From: an uncultured Clostridia bacterium | GTDB lineage: Bacteria; Bacillota; Clostridia; Christensenellales; UBA1242 | Length of the DNA stretch: 50,167 bases | Assembly (NCBI GenBank): GCA_947366545.1 | Contig: CANBAL010000001.1 | Coordinates: forward strand, 1 to 50,167 | Direction of reading: 5' to 3' | Shown: positions 1 to 8,841 of the stretch, piece by piece | Numbering within the stretch: the first letter of the stretch is position 1 | How the letters are laid out: every line of letters starts with the position of its first letter | Made by a program: the position numbers and the translations under genes | The notes under the pieces: generated by a model | The model's database searches: none | What the model was told of the DNA's origin: nothing | The model's input: only the letters and a program-made list of their open reading frames with translations

Positions 1-101
1 CAATTTCCTATACCCCCAATTTAATTTTGAAAGTCTATATCCCTTATGAAATAGGACAAAAACAACTTAGGTGCAAAATACCATTCAAAGAGAATAGAAT
101 T

Positions 102-146
102 TTGGTAAGGCGGAGGTCACGGGTCCGATTCCCGTCATCAGCTCCA
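102..146 (+). pseudogene. tRNA-Thr(GGU) 3' half, putative attR of an upstream element
   Basis: Reading back from CCA (144-146): discriminator T143, acceptor 3' strand CATCAGC (136-142), T stem ACGGG/CCCGT with loop 124-130, variable loop AGGTC, anticodon-stem 3' strand GGCGG (109-113) and anticodon loop TTGGTAA (102-108), giving anticodon GGU. The anticodon-stem 5' strand should be CCGCC but reads GAATT, and no D arm or 5' acceptor precedes it. The copy therefore starts at the anticodon loop, exactly the layout of the tRNA-Leu fragment at 21613. This is what a tyrosine integrase leaves at the distal end of an element inserted in a tRNA gene. The intact tRNA would lie upstream of the window. 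Confidence 0.75.
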
Positions 147-147
147 T

Positions 148-173
148 AAAACTTGCTTTTAAGCAAGTTTTTT
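148..173 (+). terminator. Terminator after the tRNA-Thr fragment
   Basis: Nine-base-pair stem AAAACTTGC/GCAAGTTTT (148-156, 163-171) followed by a T run. It probably once ended the tRNA-Thr transcript. Confidence 0.75.
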
Positions 174-193
174 ATTTGCTTTGCAAATAAGCA

Positions 194-224
194 AAAGCCC
201 TGCTTTTGCATGGAGCCTATCAGC
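194..224. repeat. 31-bp repeat, copy 1
   Basis: Identical to 297-327. The repeat starts AAAGCCCTGCTTTTGC and ends CCTATCAGC. In this copy the flanking bases complete a hairpin GCAAAAGC-cct-GCTTTTGC (191-209). Function unknown. Confidence 0.8.
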
Positions 225-296
225 GTTCACTTTCGTTCACTGAACAGCTCCAGTTCTTTAGGACAATGATTTTTTATTTATACCATCACAATAATC

Positions 297-327
297 AAAG
301 CCCTGCTTTTGCATGGAGCCTATCAGC
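297..327. repeat. 31-bp repeat, copy 2
   Basis: Second perfect copy of the repeat at 194-224, 72 bp further on. Its hairpin arm is slightly shorter (CAAAGC-cct-GCTTTTG). It lies just upstream of the terminator of the convergent gene. Confidence 0.8.
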
Positions 328-342
328 ACTCCTAACAATGAT

Positions 343-371
343 AAAAAAAGCGAAGATAACTTCGCTTTTTT
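343..371. terminator. Terminator (nucleotidyltransferase gene)
   Basis: Hairpin AAAAAAGCGAAG/CTTCGCTTTTTT with a four-base ATAA loop. It is A-rich on one side and T-rich on the other, so it could act on both strands. It sits at the stop codon of the minus-strand gene starting at 1257. Confidence 0.85.
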
Positions 372-1257
372 AATATAATTTGGCGGGGTATTTTCCTTCG
401 GTTTTCATATCTTTAATTGCTTGTTTGAAATCTTCGAGTTCCTCCTTATAGGTGATGCCATACCACTTGGCTGGAGTAGTTTGTACATAAAGCGTTGCTT
501 CCTTGTCTTGCATCATATTATTTACTTCGTCTGGAAGGAGAAATTCACCTTTTTCAAGTTCTACGCTAGGCTTTTTAAAAAATTTATAAAAATCTTTTTC
601 TATCCTTTCCATAAGTTTTCTTGAAAATCCAAACATTGTCATAGAAACAAGTGTATCTGGAGAAATCTTTTTCCAAGCATCTTGTCCGAGTGGTGTTGCC
701 TCAATATTATTACCCCGTTTTTCCACCTGACTTTCTATGAGTTTTACGGCCTTACCATCCTTTAAAGTAAAGATTCCTCGTTTTACCATTCCTTTATCGG
801 TGATTGTATTTTTTACATAATATCCCGCACTGATAAACTCATTTTCTTTGCTTGTTTTTAAAAAGTCAGCAATGATTTTAAAGGACTCATAACCATAAAA
901 ATCATCAGCATTTATCACCGCAAACCTATCGCTTACAAGGTCTCTTGCTGCGCGAAGTGCATGAGCAGTACCCCATGGTTTTACTCTTTCGGGGCGTTTA
1001 AACCACTCTGGTACATCATCAATCTTTTGAAAAGCATAGAGTACTGGCACAACCTTTTCAAGTCGTTTGCCCACTCTTTCTTTAAATAATTCTAAGTTTT
1101 CCTCTTTGATTATCAAAATTACTCTATCAAAGCCGGCTTTCACCGCATCATAAATGGAATAATTTAAAATAAAATTTCCTTCATCATCTATTGGCTCAAT
1201 TTGTTTTAAGCCTCCAAATCTACTGCCCATACCGGCTGCAAGTACTACTAAATCCAT
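370..1257 (-). CDS. Sugar-phosphate nucleotidyltransferase-like protein
   Basis: 295 residues with the nucleotidyltransferase (GT-A/Rossmann) fold signature at the extreme N-terminus, LAAGMGSRFGGLKQ (about residues 7-20), and a metal-binding NADDFYG segment near residue 117. Enzymes of this family join an NTP to a sugar phosphate or similar substrate; the substrate here cannot be told from sequence. A strong Shine-Dalgarno (aaaggagg) lies upstream of the ATG. The M60 protease gene ends 11 bp upstream on the same strand, so the two may share a transcript that ends at the 343-371 hairpin. Confident about the family, not about the pathway. Confidence 0.8.
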   Translation of the reverse strand: MDLVVLAAGMGSRFGGLKQIEPIDDEGNFILNYSIYDAVKAGFDRVILIIKEENLELFKERVGKRLEKVVPVLYAFQKIDDVPEWFKRPERVKPWGTAHALRAARDLVSDRFAVINADDFYGYESFKIIADFLKTSKENEFISAGYYVKNTITDKGMVKRGIFTLKDGKAVKLIESQVEKRGNNIEATPLGQDAWKKISPDTLVSMTMFGFSRKLMERIEKDFYKFFKKPSVELEKGEFLLPDEVNNMMQDKEATLYVQTTPAKWYGITYKEELEDFKQAIKDMKTEGKYPAKLY

Positions 1258-1268
1258 ATTTCCTCCTT

Positions 1269-4200
1269 TTATTTTACTGCAACACTATCTAAATTGATTG
1301 CACCCTTGCTTACAAGTGTAACTTTATGTTTCCCCTCAGTTAAGGCCTCCGAAATATAGGTGGTCTTTATCTTTTTAGAATTATCACTTAGGTTTACATA
1401 GGCTACCTTTTTGCCATCAACATATATATCATAGCCGCCATAGTCTTTTGACACATATGAATTTAATGCAAATTGTGTACCAGTAAATTCAAGTTCCACC
1501 TTTGCCTTCATTTTACACAAGTAGATGTGACCAAAGTTTGAAAATTGAGATTTTTTCTCCCACAGGCCATAATATTTAATCATGGTGCTATCTGGAGATA
1601 TTAAATTTGCATTCAAAATTGATTTATTATTAGACATCTCTATTTTATTAAGTGCCACATATTTGTTGCTACTTGTTTTTGTAACTACTATTTTATAATA
1701 TCTAAGTCTTTGTTTATCAAAAGTTACAACAACTTTATCATCATTTATAGACAAATCATTAAATACACCTATTTCTTTAAACTTTGAATTTAAGTCCTCG
1801 CTACCATAAAGAGTGAATGAAATCGGTATGGCAGAATTAGTGCCATGAAATTTGGTGTATGCATATAAAGTCAAATAATTTACATAGACTACTTTCCCAA
1901 TATCTACCACCATTTCAAAAGGATTATCTGCACTAATCACATTTTTGGAACACATATTATTTGTGGCATCATCATCAAACAAGTTTTCTATCTTTAGTGT
2001 GTCATCCCATGGACTAAAACCACTATATGAAACAAGTGATTGCTTGGAATAGGTGTCTGTTTGACTTGCTGATACATTGTACTTCCTTTGTATAAAGTAA
2101 TCGGTTTCAAATTTATCTGTTTGAAACTGATAAGAATTTCGATATGATGAAGCGTAGGTTATATTGATAGTAGGCTCTGTAGTATCGCCACCTATGAAAT
2201 TACCATTCTCATCAAACACACCTGTAGGAGGCTCCCAGCGTCCCCAACCAACACCAATAAAACTACTTTGATAGGTGACGAGCAGTACTGCTTTATAATA
2301 CACCCATTGACCTACTTTTAGGTTTTTAAGCATTTCGTCATTAGTATTCCCTGTCAAGAAGTTTGCACTTGAAGTATTATTTGTCATATCAATAGCAAGT
2401 TCATATGTCTTTCCGCCATCAAGAGAAATATATAATGCTGCATACTTTCTACCTCGCAAGGCTATACGGTAATCACCAGCCGTCCCGACATATATCTTTC
2501 CGCGAAGTTCCATGATTGTATTTGAAGTATTGCCATGCAGTGCCCAAATTTCAGAATTAGCATTTTGCACCAGTCTGCCGTCTATATAGTTATTATTATC
2601 TTCATCTGTTTTGCTTTCATAATTTCCATAATTTGCTTCATACGCTTCCACTGGACTTGTAAACATATTTTCTGGGCTATATTTATATGTAGTACGCTGT
2701 ACTATGGTTTTATTAAGTTCATGTGACTGCTCAAACTCAAGAACTAAATCAACATCCTCCACCTCAAACTCGCCATCATCTTTTGTAATTTCAATAGTGG
2801 CTATTATTTTCCCAGAACGCATATGATTTCTATCTGGTACATATGTATAAACGCCCTCAGTATCGGTTGTAACTATCTTTCCGTATTCCGGCTGAGTTAT
2901 GCCCTTCACTTTTACACTGAACCCCTCTGGAGTAGCAATACTGCCATTAATATAGAAGTTTCCATCAAAAGTGTATTTCCTTAAATCTATCGTAAAATCT
3001 TGATTATAAATTATTGTATATGGTTGAGCAGTTTCCACATACTTCTTTACCCCGTCATACATATAACTGCATCCCGTTTGATAAACCGATGCCACCGGTA
3101 CATACATTGGATAGTTTTTCTCTGCCATCGCATTCTGAGCAGGTTCTGACAAGGCTGGCATTCCATTTACTTTAGCCCTAACAAGTGATTCAAAATATCG
3201 CATATCGTTATGGGTAAGGTCTGCCCACTTTGTATAATATCCGTCTACACCTGCCGATCTTGTGGAACTAATAAAGTTCTGTTGCCCAAAAGAATGAAGC
3301 AAGGTGGCGTATATTGACAAAGCGTTGCTCATAGAGCCGCTTACCTGTCTCACCGTCCATGACGGATTTGTGTAGGCATTCCAGCCGCCCAAACCTTCCG
3401 CCACTGAGCCTATATGTCTTGCAGCAGAAATCCGTGTAAACAAACTGTATTCGACAAGATTTAGTGCATTGTTGGTTACCTCGCCACCACCGGGTAGTCC
3501 CCAGCCTTGAAAATTATGATTGTATTCATGCATATTTCCCCATGCACCAGAATTGACAAAACTTTTATAATTTAATGAGCCACCCATCCAACCCGCTGGA
3601 CAATTTACTGAATTTCTGCCTGGGAATGCAACCGCAGCACCAGCAGCAACAAAAGGATCGTACAAAAATACTATTCCACAAGTGGTACCCTTTACCGCTG
3701 TCGACACCAAACTTATTTTCTCCCAAAGAATTGCTGCATCATAAAGTTCTTCATAACTAAAATTTTGAGCATACGCTTTTGGACCCGAATGAAGAACACC
3801 ACTATCCCAAACCATTAAATCAAAATATGGTGCGGAAGAATTTTTATTTCTATTAAATTCTTGTGGCGTTGTATAACCCAAAATAAAATGTGAGTATGCC
3901 ACCCCGCCACTTATTGTTGTGGAAAATGTAGCGTTTGTATGCCCCGGTTGTATGTATATTGGCCCGCCTAAGAATGAACCCACATAAAAAGTGTAATTTC
4001 CATCTTTATCCACTTCCGCTGTGGTGGTGTTTGCATTCACTACCATCATATTTAATATAATTGGCATTCTATTAAAATTTTTTGATTCCCAGATATTATT
4101 CGCTTGGCCATTATAAAGTGCCTGACCGATATAGACAACAAGTCCACCCGTAGCCGCGACATCCTCTTTACTCATTTCAATTTTTATGACTTCACCAGCA

Positions 4201-4814
4201 GGAGCATAAAGACCAGTAATCAAATAGCCTTGCCCACCACCTCTACCTTTCATGGTGAATTTTTTTCTAAGCGCTGGCTCATTATCACTGATATTGCCAC
4301 CATACAAACCCACCGAGCCTGTATGTTTGTATAGTTTTCTTTCTAATCTTTCTCCCCTTAAATATAGATTACCTTCACTGTCCATACTATCATATGTATT
4401 TTGAGCAGAAAGACTTACATCCACCCTTGTACCTACACCGCACAAACTTCTATTTTCCGCTATCATTTCGGTTTTTTGTTCCTGCGTAAGCGAAAGTGTC
4501 CTACCATATGTAGGATAGCCAGTGGTCATTCCGCCATCTTGGGTTGTCTTTGGAATATTGTTTCTCTTATATGTGCCTAGATATTCTGCATGATAACCTA
4601 CACTTGTTGCCGATGTATAAGACTTAGCGTATGTAGGGTATGAAATAAGTTCATTAATAAGAATTGGCATTCCAGTAAAAAATAAACACAAGGCAAGTGT
4701 AATGCTTGAAAAAATTATTCTCTTCTTTGTTTGAGGAGACATTGGTTTCCTTTTTGGCTTTACAGATTGTTTTTTACCACTCCCTTTCTGTATTGTACTT
4801 TCTTTTTTTACCAT
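1269..4814 (-). CDS. Membrane-anchored peptidase M60 (enhancin-like) metalloprotease
   Basis: 1181 residues. A Lys/Arg-rich cytoplasmic start (1-32) is followed by one hydrophobic segment (about 33-55), so the protein is an uncleaved or signal-anchored surface protein. The zinc site is H429-E-Y-N-H433 followed by a glutamate at 445 in GGGEV, matching the M60 pattern HExxH-x(8-28)-E. After the catalytic domain come a PA14/jelly-roll-like segment (around 760-870, with RIALRGRKYAALYISLDGG), an F5/8-type-C-like (discoidin) domain (around 940-1080) and a C-terminal beta-sandwich that may bind carbohydrate. M60 enzymes cleave mucin-type O-glycoproteins, so a role in host-mucus degradation is inferred. 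The start is supported by GGGAG about 6 bp upstream and a TATAAT box further up. Confidence 0.85.
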   Translation of the reverse strand: MVKKESTIQKGSGKKQSVKPKRKPMSPQTKKRIIFSSITLALCLFFTGMPILINELISYPTYAKSYTSATSVGYHAEYLGTYKRNNIPKTTQDGGMTTGYPTYGRTLSLTQEQKTEMIAENRSLCGVGTRVDVSLSAQNTYDSMDSEGNLYLRGERLERKLYKHTGSVGLYGGNISDNEPALRKKFTMKGRGGGQGYLITGLYAPAGEVIKIEMSKEDVAATGGLVVYIGQALYNGQANNIWESKNFNRMPIILNMMVVNANTTTAEVDKDGNYTFYVGSFLGGPIYIQPGHTNATFSTTISGGVAYSHFILGYTTPQEFNRNKNSSAPYFDLMVWDSGVLHSGPKAYAQNFSYEELYDAAILWEKISLVSTAVKGTTCGIVFLYDPFVAAGAAVAFPGRNSVNCPAGWMGGSLNYKSFVNSGAWGNMHEYNHNFQGWGLPGGGEVTNNALNLVEYSLFTRISAARHIGSVAEGLGGWNAYTNPSWTVRQVSGSMSNALSIYATLLHSFGQQNFISSTRSAGVDGYYTKWADLTHNDMRYFESLVRAKVNGMPALSEPAQNAMAEKNYPMYVPVASVYQTGCSYMYDGVKKYVETAQPYTIIYNQDFTIDLRKYTFDGNFYINGSIATPEGFSVKVKGITQPEYGKIVTTDTEGVYTYVPDRNHMRSGKIIATIEITKDDGEFEVEDVDLVLEFEQSHELNKTIVQRTTYKYSPENMFTSPVEAYEANYGNYESKTDEDNNNYIDGRLVQNANSEIWALHGNTSNTIMELRGKIYVGTAGDYRIALRGRKYAALYISLDGGKTYELAIDMTNNTSSANFLTGNTNDEMLKNLKVGQWVYYKAVLLVTYQSSFIGVGWGRWEPPTGVFDENGNFIGGDTTEPTINITYASSYRNSYQFQTDKFETDYFIQRKYNVSASQTDTYSKQSLVSYSGFSPWDDTLKIENLFDDDATNNMCSKNVISADNPFEMVVDIGKVVYVNYLTLYAYTKFHGTNSAIPISFTLYGSEDLNSKFKEIGVFNDLSINDDKVVVTFDKQRLRYYKIVVTKTSSNKYVALNKIEMSNNKSILNANLISPDSTMIKYYGLWEKKSQFSNFGHIYLCKMKAKVELEFTGTQFALNSYVSKDYGGYDIYVDGKKVAYVNLSDNSKKIKTTYISEALTEGKHKVTLVSKGAINLDSVAVK

Positions 4815-4898
4815 ACAAGCTCCCTATTAGTTTCATTATACCAAATGCAAATTCTTTTTTCAAATAAATATATTATTTTTTAGTAAATTATGATAATA

Positions 4899-4927
4899 AA
4901 AAAAATCGCTAATTAAAGCGATTTTTT
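4899..4927. terminator. Terminator of the nfeD-SPFH operon
   Basis: Stem AAAATCGCT/AGCGATTTT with an AATTAA loop and a T run in the minus-strand direction, immediately after the last gene of the operon (stop at 4931). Confidence 0.85.
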
Positions 4928-4930
4928 CAT

Positions 4931-5416
4931 TTATTTTCTTTTCATAAGGTTTGAAACTAGATAGATAGCATAGCCAAGGGTTAATACGATTGCTAAAATC
5001 ATATTTACTATTACCGCCCATCCAGCAACAATGGTAGAGCCTGTTACAAGTTCGCTAGCAACTACTGAAAGTGATGCCACCGTTGTCACAAGAAGTACAA
5101 GCACTGAAGCTATTTTAATTCCTCCGATTAATTTCTCAAATTTCTTGGTTTTTAGCACGCCAAAATCACCAAGTAATGAGATTAAACTGATTAAAATTAA
5201 AACTGCTGAGAATATACATAAAAGTATTAAGCAAACTGCATGAAAATCATGAACTCCACTTCCCTCAAAGGTTATTAAATCATACCCGTTAGCCGCACTT
5301 CCGCTACCAAGCGAGCCTGCAGAAACAGTGACATATGATTGTGACATAAACACAAAGAATAACACTGGGCATACAAGCAAAACAACATTCATTAGTACAT
5401 GTTTTAAATTTTTCAT
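4931..5416 (-). CDS. Four-TM membrane protein, paralogue of its neighbour
   Basis: 161 residues with about four hydrophobic segments (roughly 8-25, 58-82, 100-120, 130-153) and a Lys/Arg tail. Its first third matches the upstream gene product closely in layout: both have FxFMSQ.YVT near residue 25 and then a GYxLI.FE motif in the first extracytoplasmic loop. I do not recognise the family. It overlaps the upstream gene by four bases (ATGA), so the two are translationally coupled and most likely arose by tandem duplication. The gene is the last of an operon starting with nfeD, so a membrane-quality or microdomain role is a guess from context only. Confidence 0.65.
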   Translation of the reverse strand: MKNLKHVLMNVVLLVCPVLFFVFMSQSYVTVSAGSLGSGSAANGYDLITFEGSGVHDFHAVCLILLCIFSAVLILISLISLLGDFGVLKTKKFEKLIGGIKIASVLVLLVTTVASLSVVASELVTGSTIVAGWAVIVNMILAIVLTLGYAIYLVSNLMKRK

Positions 5417-5886
5417 TTTTTATCTCCTTTTATATTTTTATTTTTATCTATACTTGCCCTTGACAAGTTATAGCCAACAAATGCCCCAAAGGCAAGGCAA
5501 GGACACACTATTGCACCCCAACCAACAGTTACGACATTCTCGCTGCCACTAATACTTTTTGAGATTAATATCGCTGTTGCCACTGTGGCTGCCATAAGCA
5601 GTAACAATATAAGCCCTCTAAATATACCTGGGCGAGAATTTTTAAATAGTCCTATAATTGAAGTAAGTACCATTATCCCTGCAAGCGCAAGTGTCACGAC
5701 CACAGATATTGTGATTGCAAGATCCATCCCTTCTGCCTCAAAGTTTATAAGGCTATATCCATCTGCGTTACTTACCACCGCTTGTCCAAGTTTTAGTGTC
5801 ACATAGGGTTGCGACATAAAAGCAAATACAAGAGCAGGACAAGCAAACATTAATATATTATATATTGAATTTAAGATTTTCTTCAT
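5413..5886 (-). CDS. Four-TM membrane protein, paralogue of its neighbour
   Basis: 157 residues with four hydrophobic segments and a basic C-terminus. It shares FxFMSQPYVT and GYSLINFE with the following gene, so the pair forms a tandem paralogue set. Its start codon overlaps the stop of the SPFH gene by one base (taATG), which ties it to the nfeD-SPFH operon. No catalytic motif is visible. The family is unknown to me; it could be a small partner of the SPFH oligomer, but that rests on gene order only. Confidence 0.65.
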   Translation of the reverse strand: MKKILNSIYNILMFACPALVFAFMSQPYVTLKLGQAVVSNADGYSLINFEAEGMDLAITISVVVTLALAGIMVLTSIIGLFKNSRPGIFRGLILLLLMAATVATAILISKSISGSENVVTVGWGAIVCPCLAFGAFVGYNLSRASIDKNKNIKGDKK

Positions 5887-6830
5887 TATTTCTCCTTTGT
5901 TTCTTTCTTTTTACTTTCTGGCTTTGTTGGAGCCGACGGCTCTTTTATCGTCTCCGTTATACTTGCAAGCAATCCTGCCACATTTTGTATTTCACTTGGT
6001 ACGATAATCTTTGTGGATTTTCCTTCCGCAAGCACTTTGAGTGCCTCAAATCCCTGCATTGTAACATAGGCTGGAGTAGGTTTTGCCTTATTTATCAAAT
6101 CTATGGCTTGACTTTCACCTTCCGCTGTGGCAATAAGTGCGGCTTTCTTTGCCTCGGCTTCAAGTATCTTGGCTTGTTTATCAGCCTCAGCACGAAGTAT
6201 CTTAGCCTGTTTTTCACCTTCTGCAACTAATATGCTTGATTTCTTTTCACCTTCTGCTCGCAGGATTTGCTCTCTTCGTTCACGCTCAGCACGCATCTGT
6301 TTTTCCATGGCATCTTGGATGTCCTTTGGTGGAAGAATGTTTTTAAGTTCGACACGATTGATCTTTATTCCCCATGGATCGGTGGCCTCATCAAGAATTA
6401 CCCTCATTTTTGTGTTTACCGTATCTCTTGATGTAAGAGTTTCATCAAGTTCAAGTTCACCGACAATATTTCTTAGCGTTGTTGCTGTCAAATTCTCTAT
6501 CGCTTTGATTGGTGAGTCTACCCCGTATGAGAATAGTTTTGCGTCCGTGATTTGGAAATATACTACGGTATCAATCTGCATAGTAACATTATCCTTTGTT
6601 ATCACTGGTTGTGGCTTGAAGTCCGCCACTATTTCCTTAAGTGATATTGGCTTGCTTGTTCTATCAAAGAAAGGTATTACAAATCTTATTCCTGTTTCCA
6701 GTGTTTTGCAATATTTCCCTAATCTTTCAACAACAACCGCCGTTGCTTGTCTTACAATTCTGATGGAAAGTGCAAATGTAACGAGTAATAACACTCCAAA
6801 TACTATCAATACAATTCCCCATGCTGGCAT
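5886..6830 (-). CDS. SPFH/band-7 (stomatin/QmcA-like) membrane protein
   Basis: 314 residues: one N-terminal membrane segment (about 5-25), then an SPFH domain beginning VVVERLGKYCKTLETGIRFVIPF-like around residues 32-55, then a long Ala/Glu/Lys-rich coiled coil (about 170-240) with repeated AEGEK/AEADKQAKIL units, and a Pro/Lys-rich tail. Proteins of this type oligomerise in the membrane and scaffold microdomains or regulate membrane proteases. It lies 3 bp downstream of a NfeD-like gene, the partnership typical of bacterial stomatin operons (established for the family). Confidence 0.9.
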   Translation of the reverse strand: MPAWGIVLIVFGVLLLVTFALSIRIVRQATAVVVERLGKYCKTLETGIRFVIPFFDRTSKPISLKEIVADFKPQPVITKDNVTMQIDTVVYFQITDAKLFSYGVDSPIKAIENLTATTLRNIVGELELDETLTSRDTVNTKMRVILDEATDPWGIKINRVELKNILPPKDIQDAMEKQMRAERERREQILRAEGEKKSSILVAEGEKQAKILRAEADKQAKILEAEAKKAALIATAEGESQAIDLINKAKPTPAYVTMQGFEALKVLAEGKSTKIIVPSEIQNVAGLLASITETIKEPSAPTKPESKKKETKEK

Positions 6831-6833
6831 TTT

Positions 6834-7274
6834 TTATCCCTCCTTTTCCACCTTTTCGACTACAAGTTTATTACCGTCTATCTTTACTACTTTTACCTGC
6901 GTGTCTTTTTCAAGCGGCTCATTTGCGACAGCACTCCACACAACTCCATTTATTTTGATTGATCCAAGATTTTCCCCATCATAAGCCGTCAGTAATTTAT
7001 ATTGTCTTCCTATGAATGCCTCTGCATTCGTTTTATGATTTAAACCTTTTAAAAGATATTTTTTTGCAAGCGGCCGCAAAAGAACAATAAACAAACACGA
7101 CAAGGCAACAAATAATACAACTTGAATAATCCAACTTATCCCGCCAATCGCCGACAAAATAAATGGTATAAAAGCCCCAGCCGTAAACCAAATTGAAGTA
7201 GTGTCCATGGTGGCAAATTCTAAGATGGCAGTAACAACTATAATCCCAAGCCATACCCAAAACATTACATCCAT
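6834..7274 (-). CDS. NfeD-like membrane protein
   Basis: 146 residues: three to four hydrophobic segments in the first half (about 5-25, 28-48, 50-72), then a small C-terminal OB-fold-like domain with the NfeD pattern G..Y.L...DGENLGSIKINGVVWSA. The start at 7274 is chosen because GGAGGGG lies 4-5 bp upstream; the longer reading from 7286 would put that ribosome-binding site inside the gene. It is the first gene of an operon with SPFH and two paralogous membrane proteins. This is the short NfeD form without the ClpP-class serine protease domain. Confidence 0.85.
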   Translation of the reverse strand: MDVMFWVWLGIIVVTAILEFATMDTTSIWFTAGAFIPFILSAIGGISWIIQVVLFVALSCLFIVLLRPLAKKYLLKGLNHKTNAEAFIGRQYKLLTAYDGENLGSIKINGVVWSAVANEPLEKDTQVKVVKIDGNKLVVEKVEKEG

Positions 7275-7341
7275 AAGCCCCTCCAACTAATGAATTCTAT
7301 TTTCATAACAATTATATGATATACAATATAAAATGTCAACA

Positions 7342-7363
7342 AAAAAAGTGCTAATGCACTTTT
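7342..7363. terminator. Terminator of proS
   Basis: AAAAAGTGC-taat-GCACTTTTT, touching the proS stop codon. It has the runs to work in either direction. Confidence 0.8.
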
Positions 7364-8787
7364 TAGTATTGTATTCCCCAGTAAACCATATGTTTTGCTT
7401 TCTTGCCGCAAACCACACAGGTATCAGAAAGGTGTTCCTCCTCGAATGGAATGCAACGAGATTTCATACCACGGAGTTCTTTCATCTTGAGTTCGCAAGC
7501 TTCATCCCCGCACCACATTGCTTTGATAAAGCCAGGGTGAGCATTTATCGTCTCTCTTGCCTCCTCAAAAGTTTTGCATACATAGGTTTTACTTTCGTTT
7601 CTTTTCTTAGCGGTGTCAAACATATTCTTTTGAATAGCATCAAGAAGTTTACTTATCGCTGGCACTACTTCTTCTGAAGTGACAACACTCTTCTCATGAT
7701 TATCACGGCGAGCAAGAGTAACCTTATCTTCCGCAAGATCCCTTGGACCAATTTCAAGACGTACTGGCACGCCGCGCATTTCATGTTCTGCGAATTTATA
7801 GCCTGCACTCTTATCGCTATCATCAATCTCTACTCTGACGCCTTCTTCTTTCAGTTCGTCAGCGAGTTCATGGGCTTTTGCAAGCACTTCTTCGGTATTT
7901 TTAATTGTAACTATAACCACTTGTGTTGGTGCAATCTTTGGTGGCAAGACAAGTCCATTGTCATCCCCATGCACCATGATTAGTCCGCCTATCATTCTTG
8001 TAGACGCACCCCATGATGTTTGATATACATACTCAAGTTCATTATTTCGTCCAGAGAATTTAACATCAAAAGGTTTTGAAAATTTTTGACCAAAATAGTG
8101 GCTTGTTGCACTTTGAAGAGATACGCCGTCATACATAAGTGCTTCGGCAGTAAGAGTATATTCTGCTCCCGCAAATTTCTCTTTCTCAGTTTTTCTTCCA
8201 GTAATAACTGGTATTGCCATATAATTTTCAAACAAATCCTTATATATATTAAGCATCCTCATGGTTTCTTCTTCTGCTTCTTGTGCAGTTTCATGAGCAG
8301 TATGTCCCTCTTGCCACAAAAATTCACGGGTGCGAAGAAATGGACGAGTATTTTTCTCCCATCTTACTACACTGCACCATTGATTACATAGTTTTGGCAA
8401 ATCTCTATACGAATTAATTGTCTTTGCATAATATTCACAAAATAGTGTTTCCGAAGTAGGTCGAACACAAAGCCTTTCTTCAAGTGGATTATTCCCTCCA
8501 TGGGTCACCCATGCCACCTCTGGAGCAAATCCTTCAACATGTTCACCTTCCTTCTTTAAGAGACTTTCAGGTATAAACATAGGCATATATAAATTCTTAT
8601 GCCCAGTCTCTTTAAATTTTTCATCAAGTACCTTTTGTATGTTCTCCCAAATAGCGTATACATAAGGCTCAAACACAATACATCCTTTTACACCAGAATA
8701 TGTAGCAAGATGTGCCTGTTTTACAATATCTGTATACCATTTTGCAAAGTCTACATCACGAGAAGTAATTTTTTCGTTCTTTATCAT
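7363..8787 (-). CDS. proS: Prolyl-tRNA synthetase, archaeal/eukaryal-like type
   Basis: 474 residues, the length of the ProRS type that lacks the bacterial editing insertion. Class II motifs are visible: motif 2 around [24 protein letters not shown] (about residues 143-166) and motif 3 near [21 protein letters not shown] (about 259-279). The C-terminal zinc-binding region has [12 protein letters not shown] and [18 protein letters not shown], ending in the Tyr typical of this type. It charges tRNA-Pro with proline. The ORF starts at ATG with GGAG 8 bp upstream. It is monocistronic, with its own terminator at 7342-7363. Confidence 0.95.
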   Translation of the reverse strand: MIKNEKITSRDVDFAKWYTDIVKQAHLATYSGVKGCIVFEPYVYAIWENIQKVLDEKFKETGHKNLYMPMFIPESLLKKEGEHVEGFAPEVAWVTHGGNNPLEERLCVRPTSETLFCEYYAKTINSYRDLPKLCNQWCSVVRWEKNTRPFLRTREFLWQEGHTAHETAQEAEEETMRMLNIYKDLFENYMAIPVITGRKTEKEKFAGAEYTLTAEALMYDGVSLQSATSHYFGQKFSKPFDVKFSGRNNELEYVYQTSWGASTRMIGGLIMVHGDDNGLVLPPKIAPTQVVIVTIKNTEEVLAKAHELADELKEEGVRVEIDDSDKSAGYKFAEHEMRGVPVRLEIGPRDLAEDKVTLARRDNHEKSVVTSEEVVPAISKLLDAIQKNMFDTAKKRNESKTYVCKTFEEARETINAHPGFIKAMWCGDEACELKMKELRGMKSRCIPFEEEHLSDTCVVCGKKAKHMVYWGIQY

Positions 8788-8841
8788 TTTCTTATCTCCA
8801 AAGTAAGAAAATTATAACCCCTTTACAGTGCTATTGTCAAC

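Larger units (their letters stand above)
1..369. other. Non-coding left edge of the window
   Basis: No convincing gene in 369 bases. It holds an orphan 3' half of tRNA-Thr (102-146), its hairpin terminator (148-173), a second hairpin (172-190), two copies of a 31-bp repeat (194-224, 297-327) and the terminator of the next gene (343-371). Bases 1-101 contain nothing I recognise; if the tRNA fragment is an attachment site they are the end of an upstream mobile element. Confidence 0.6.

Noticed and set aside
6127-6984. Long open frame of 285 codons on the plus strand opposite the SPFH gene
   Set aside because: Antisense shadow of the SPFH and NfeD genes; the Ala/Ser-rich product mirrors the coiled-coil codons and has no ribosome-binding site.
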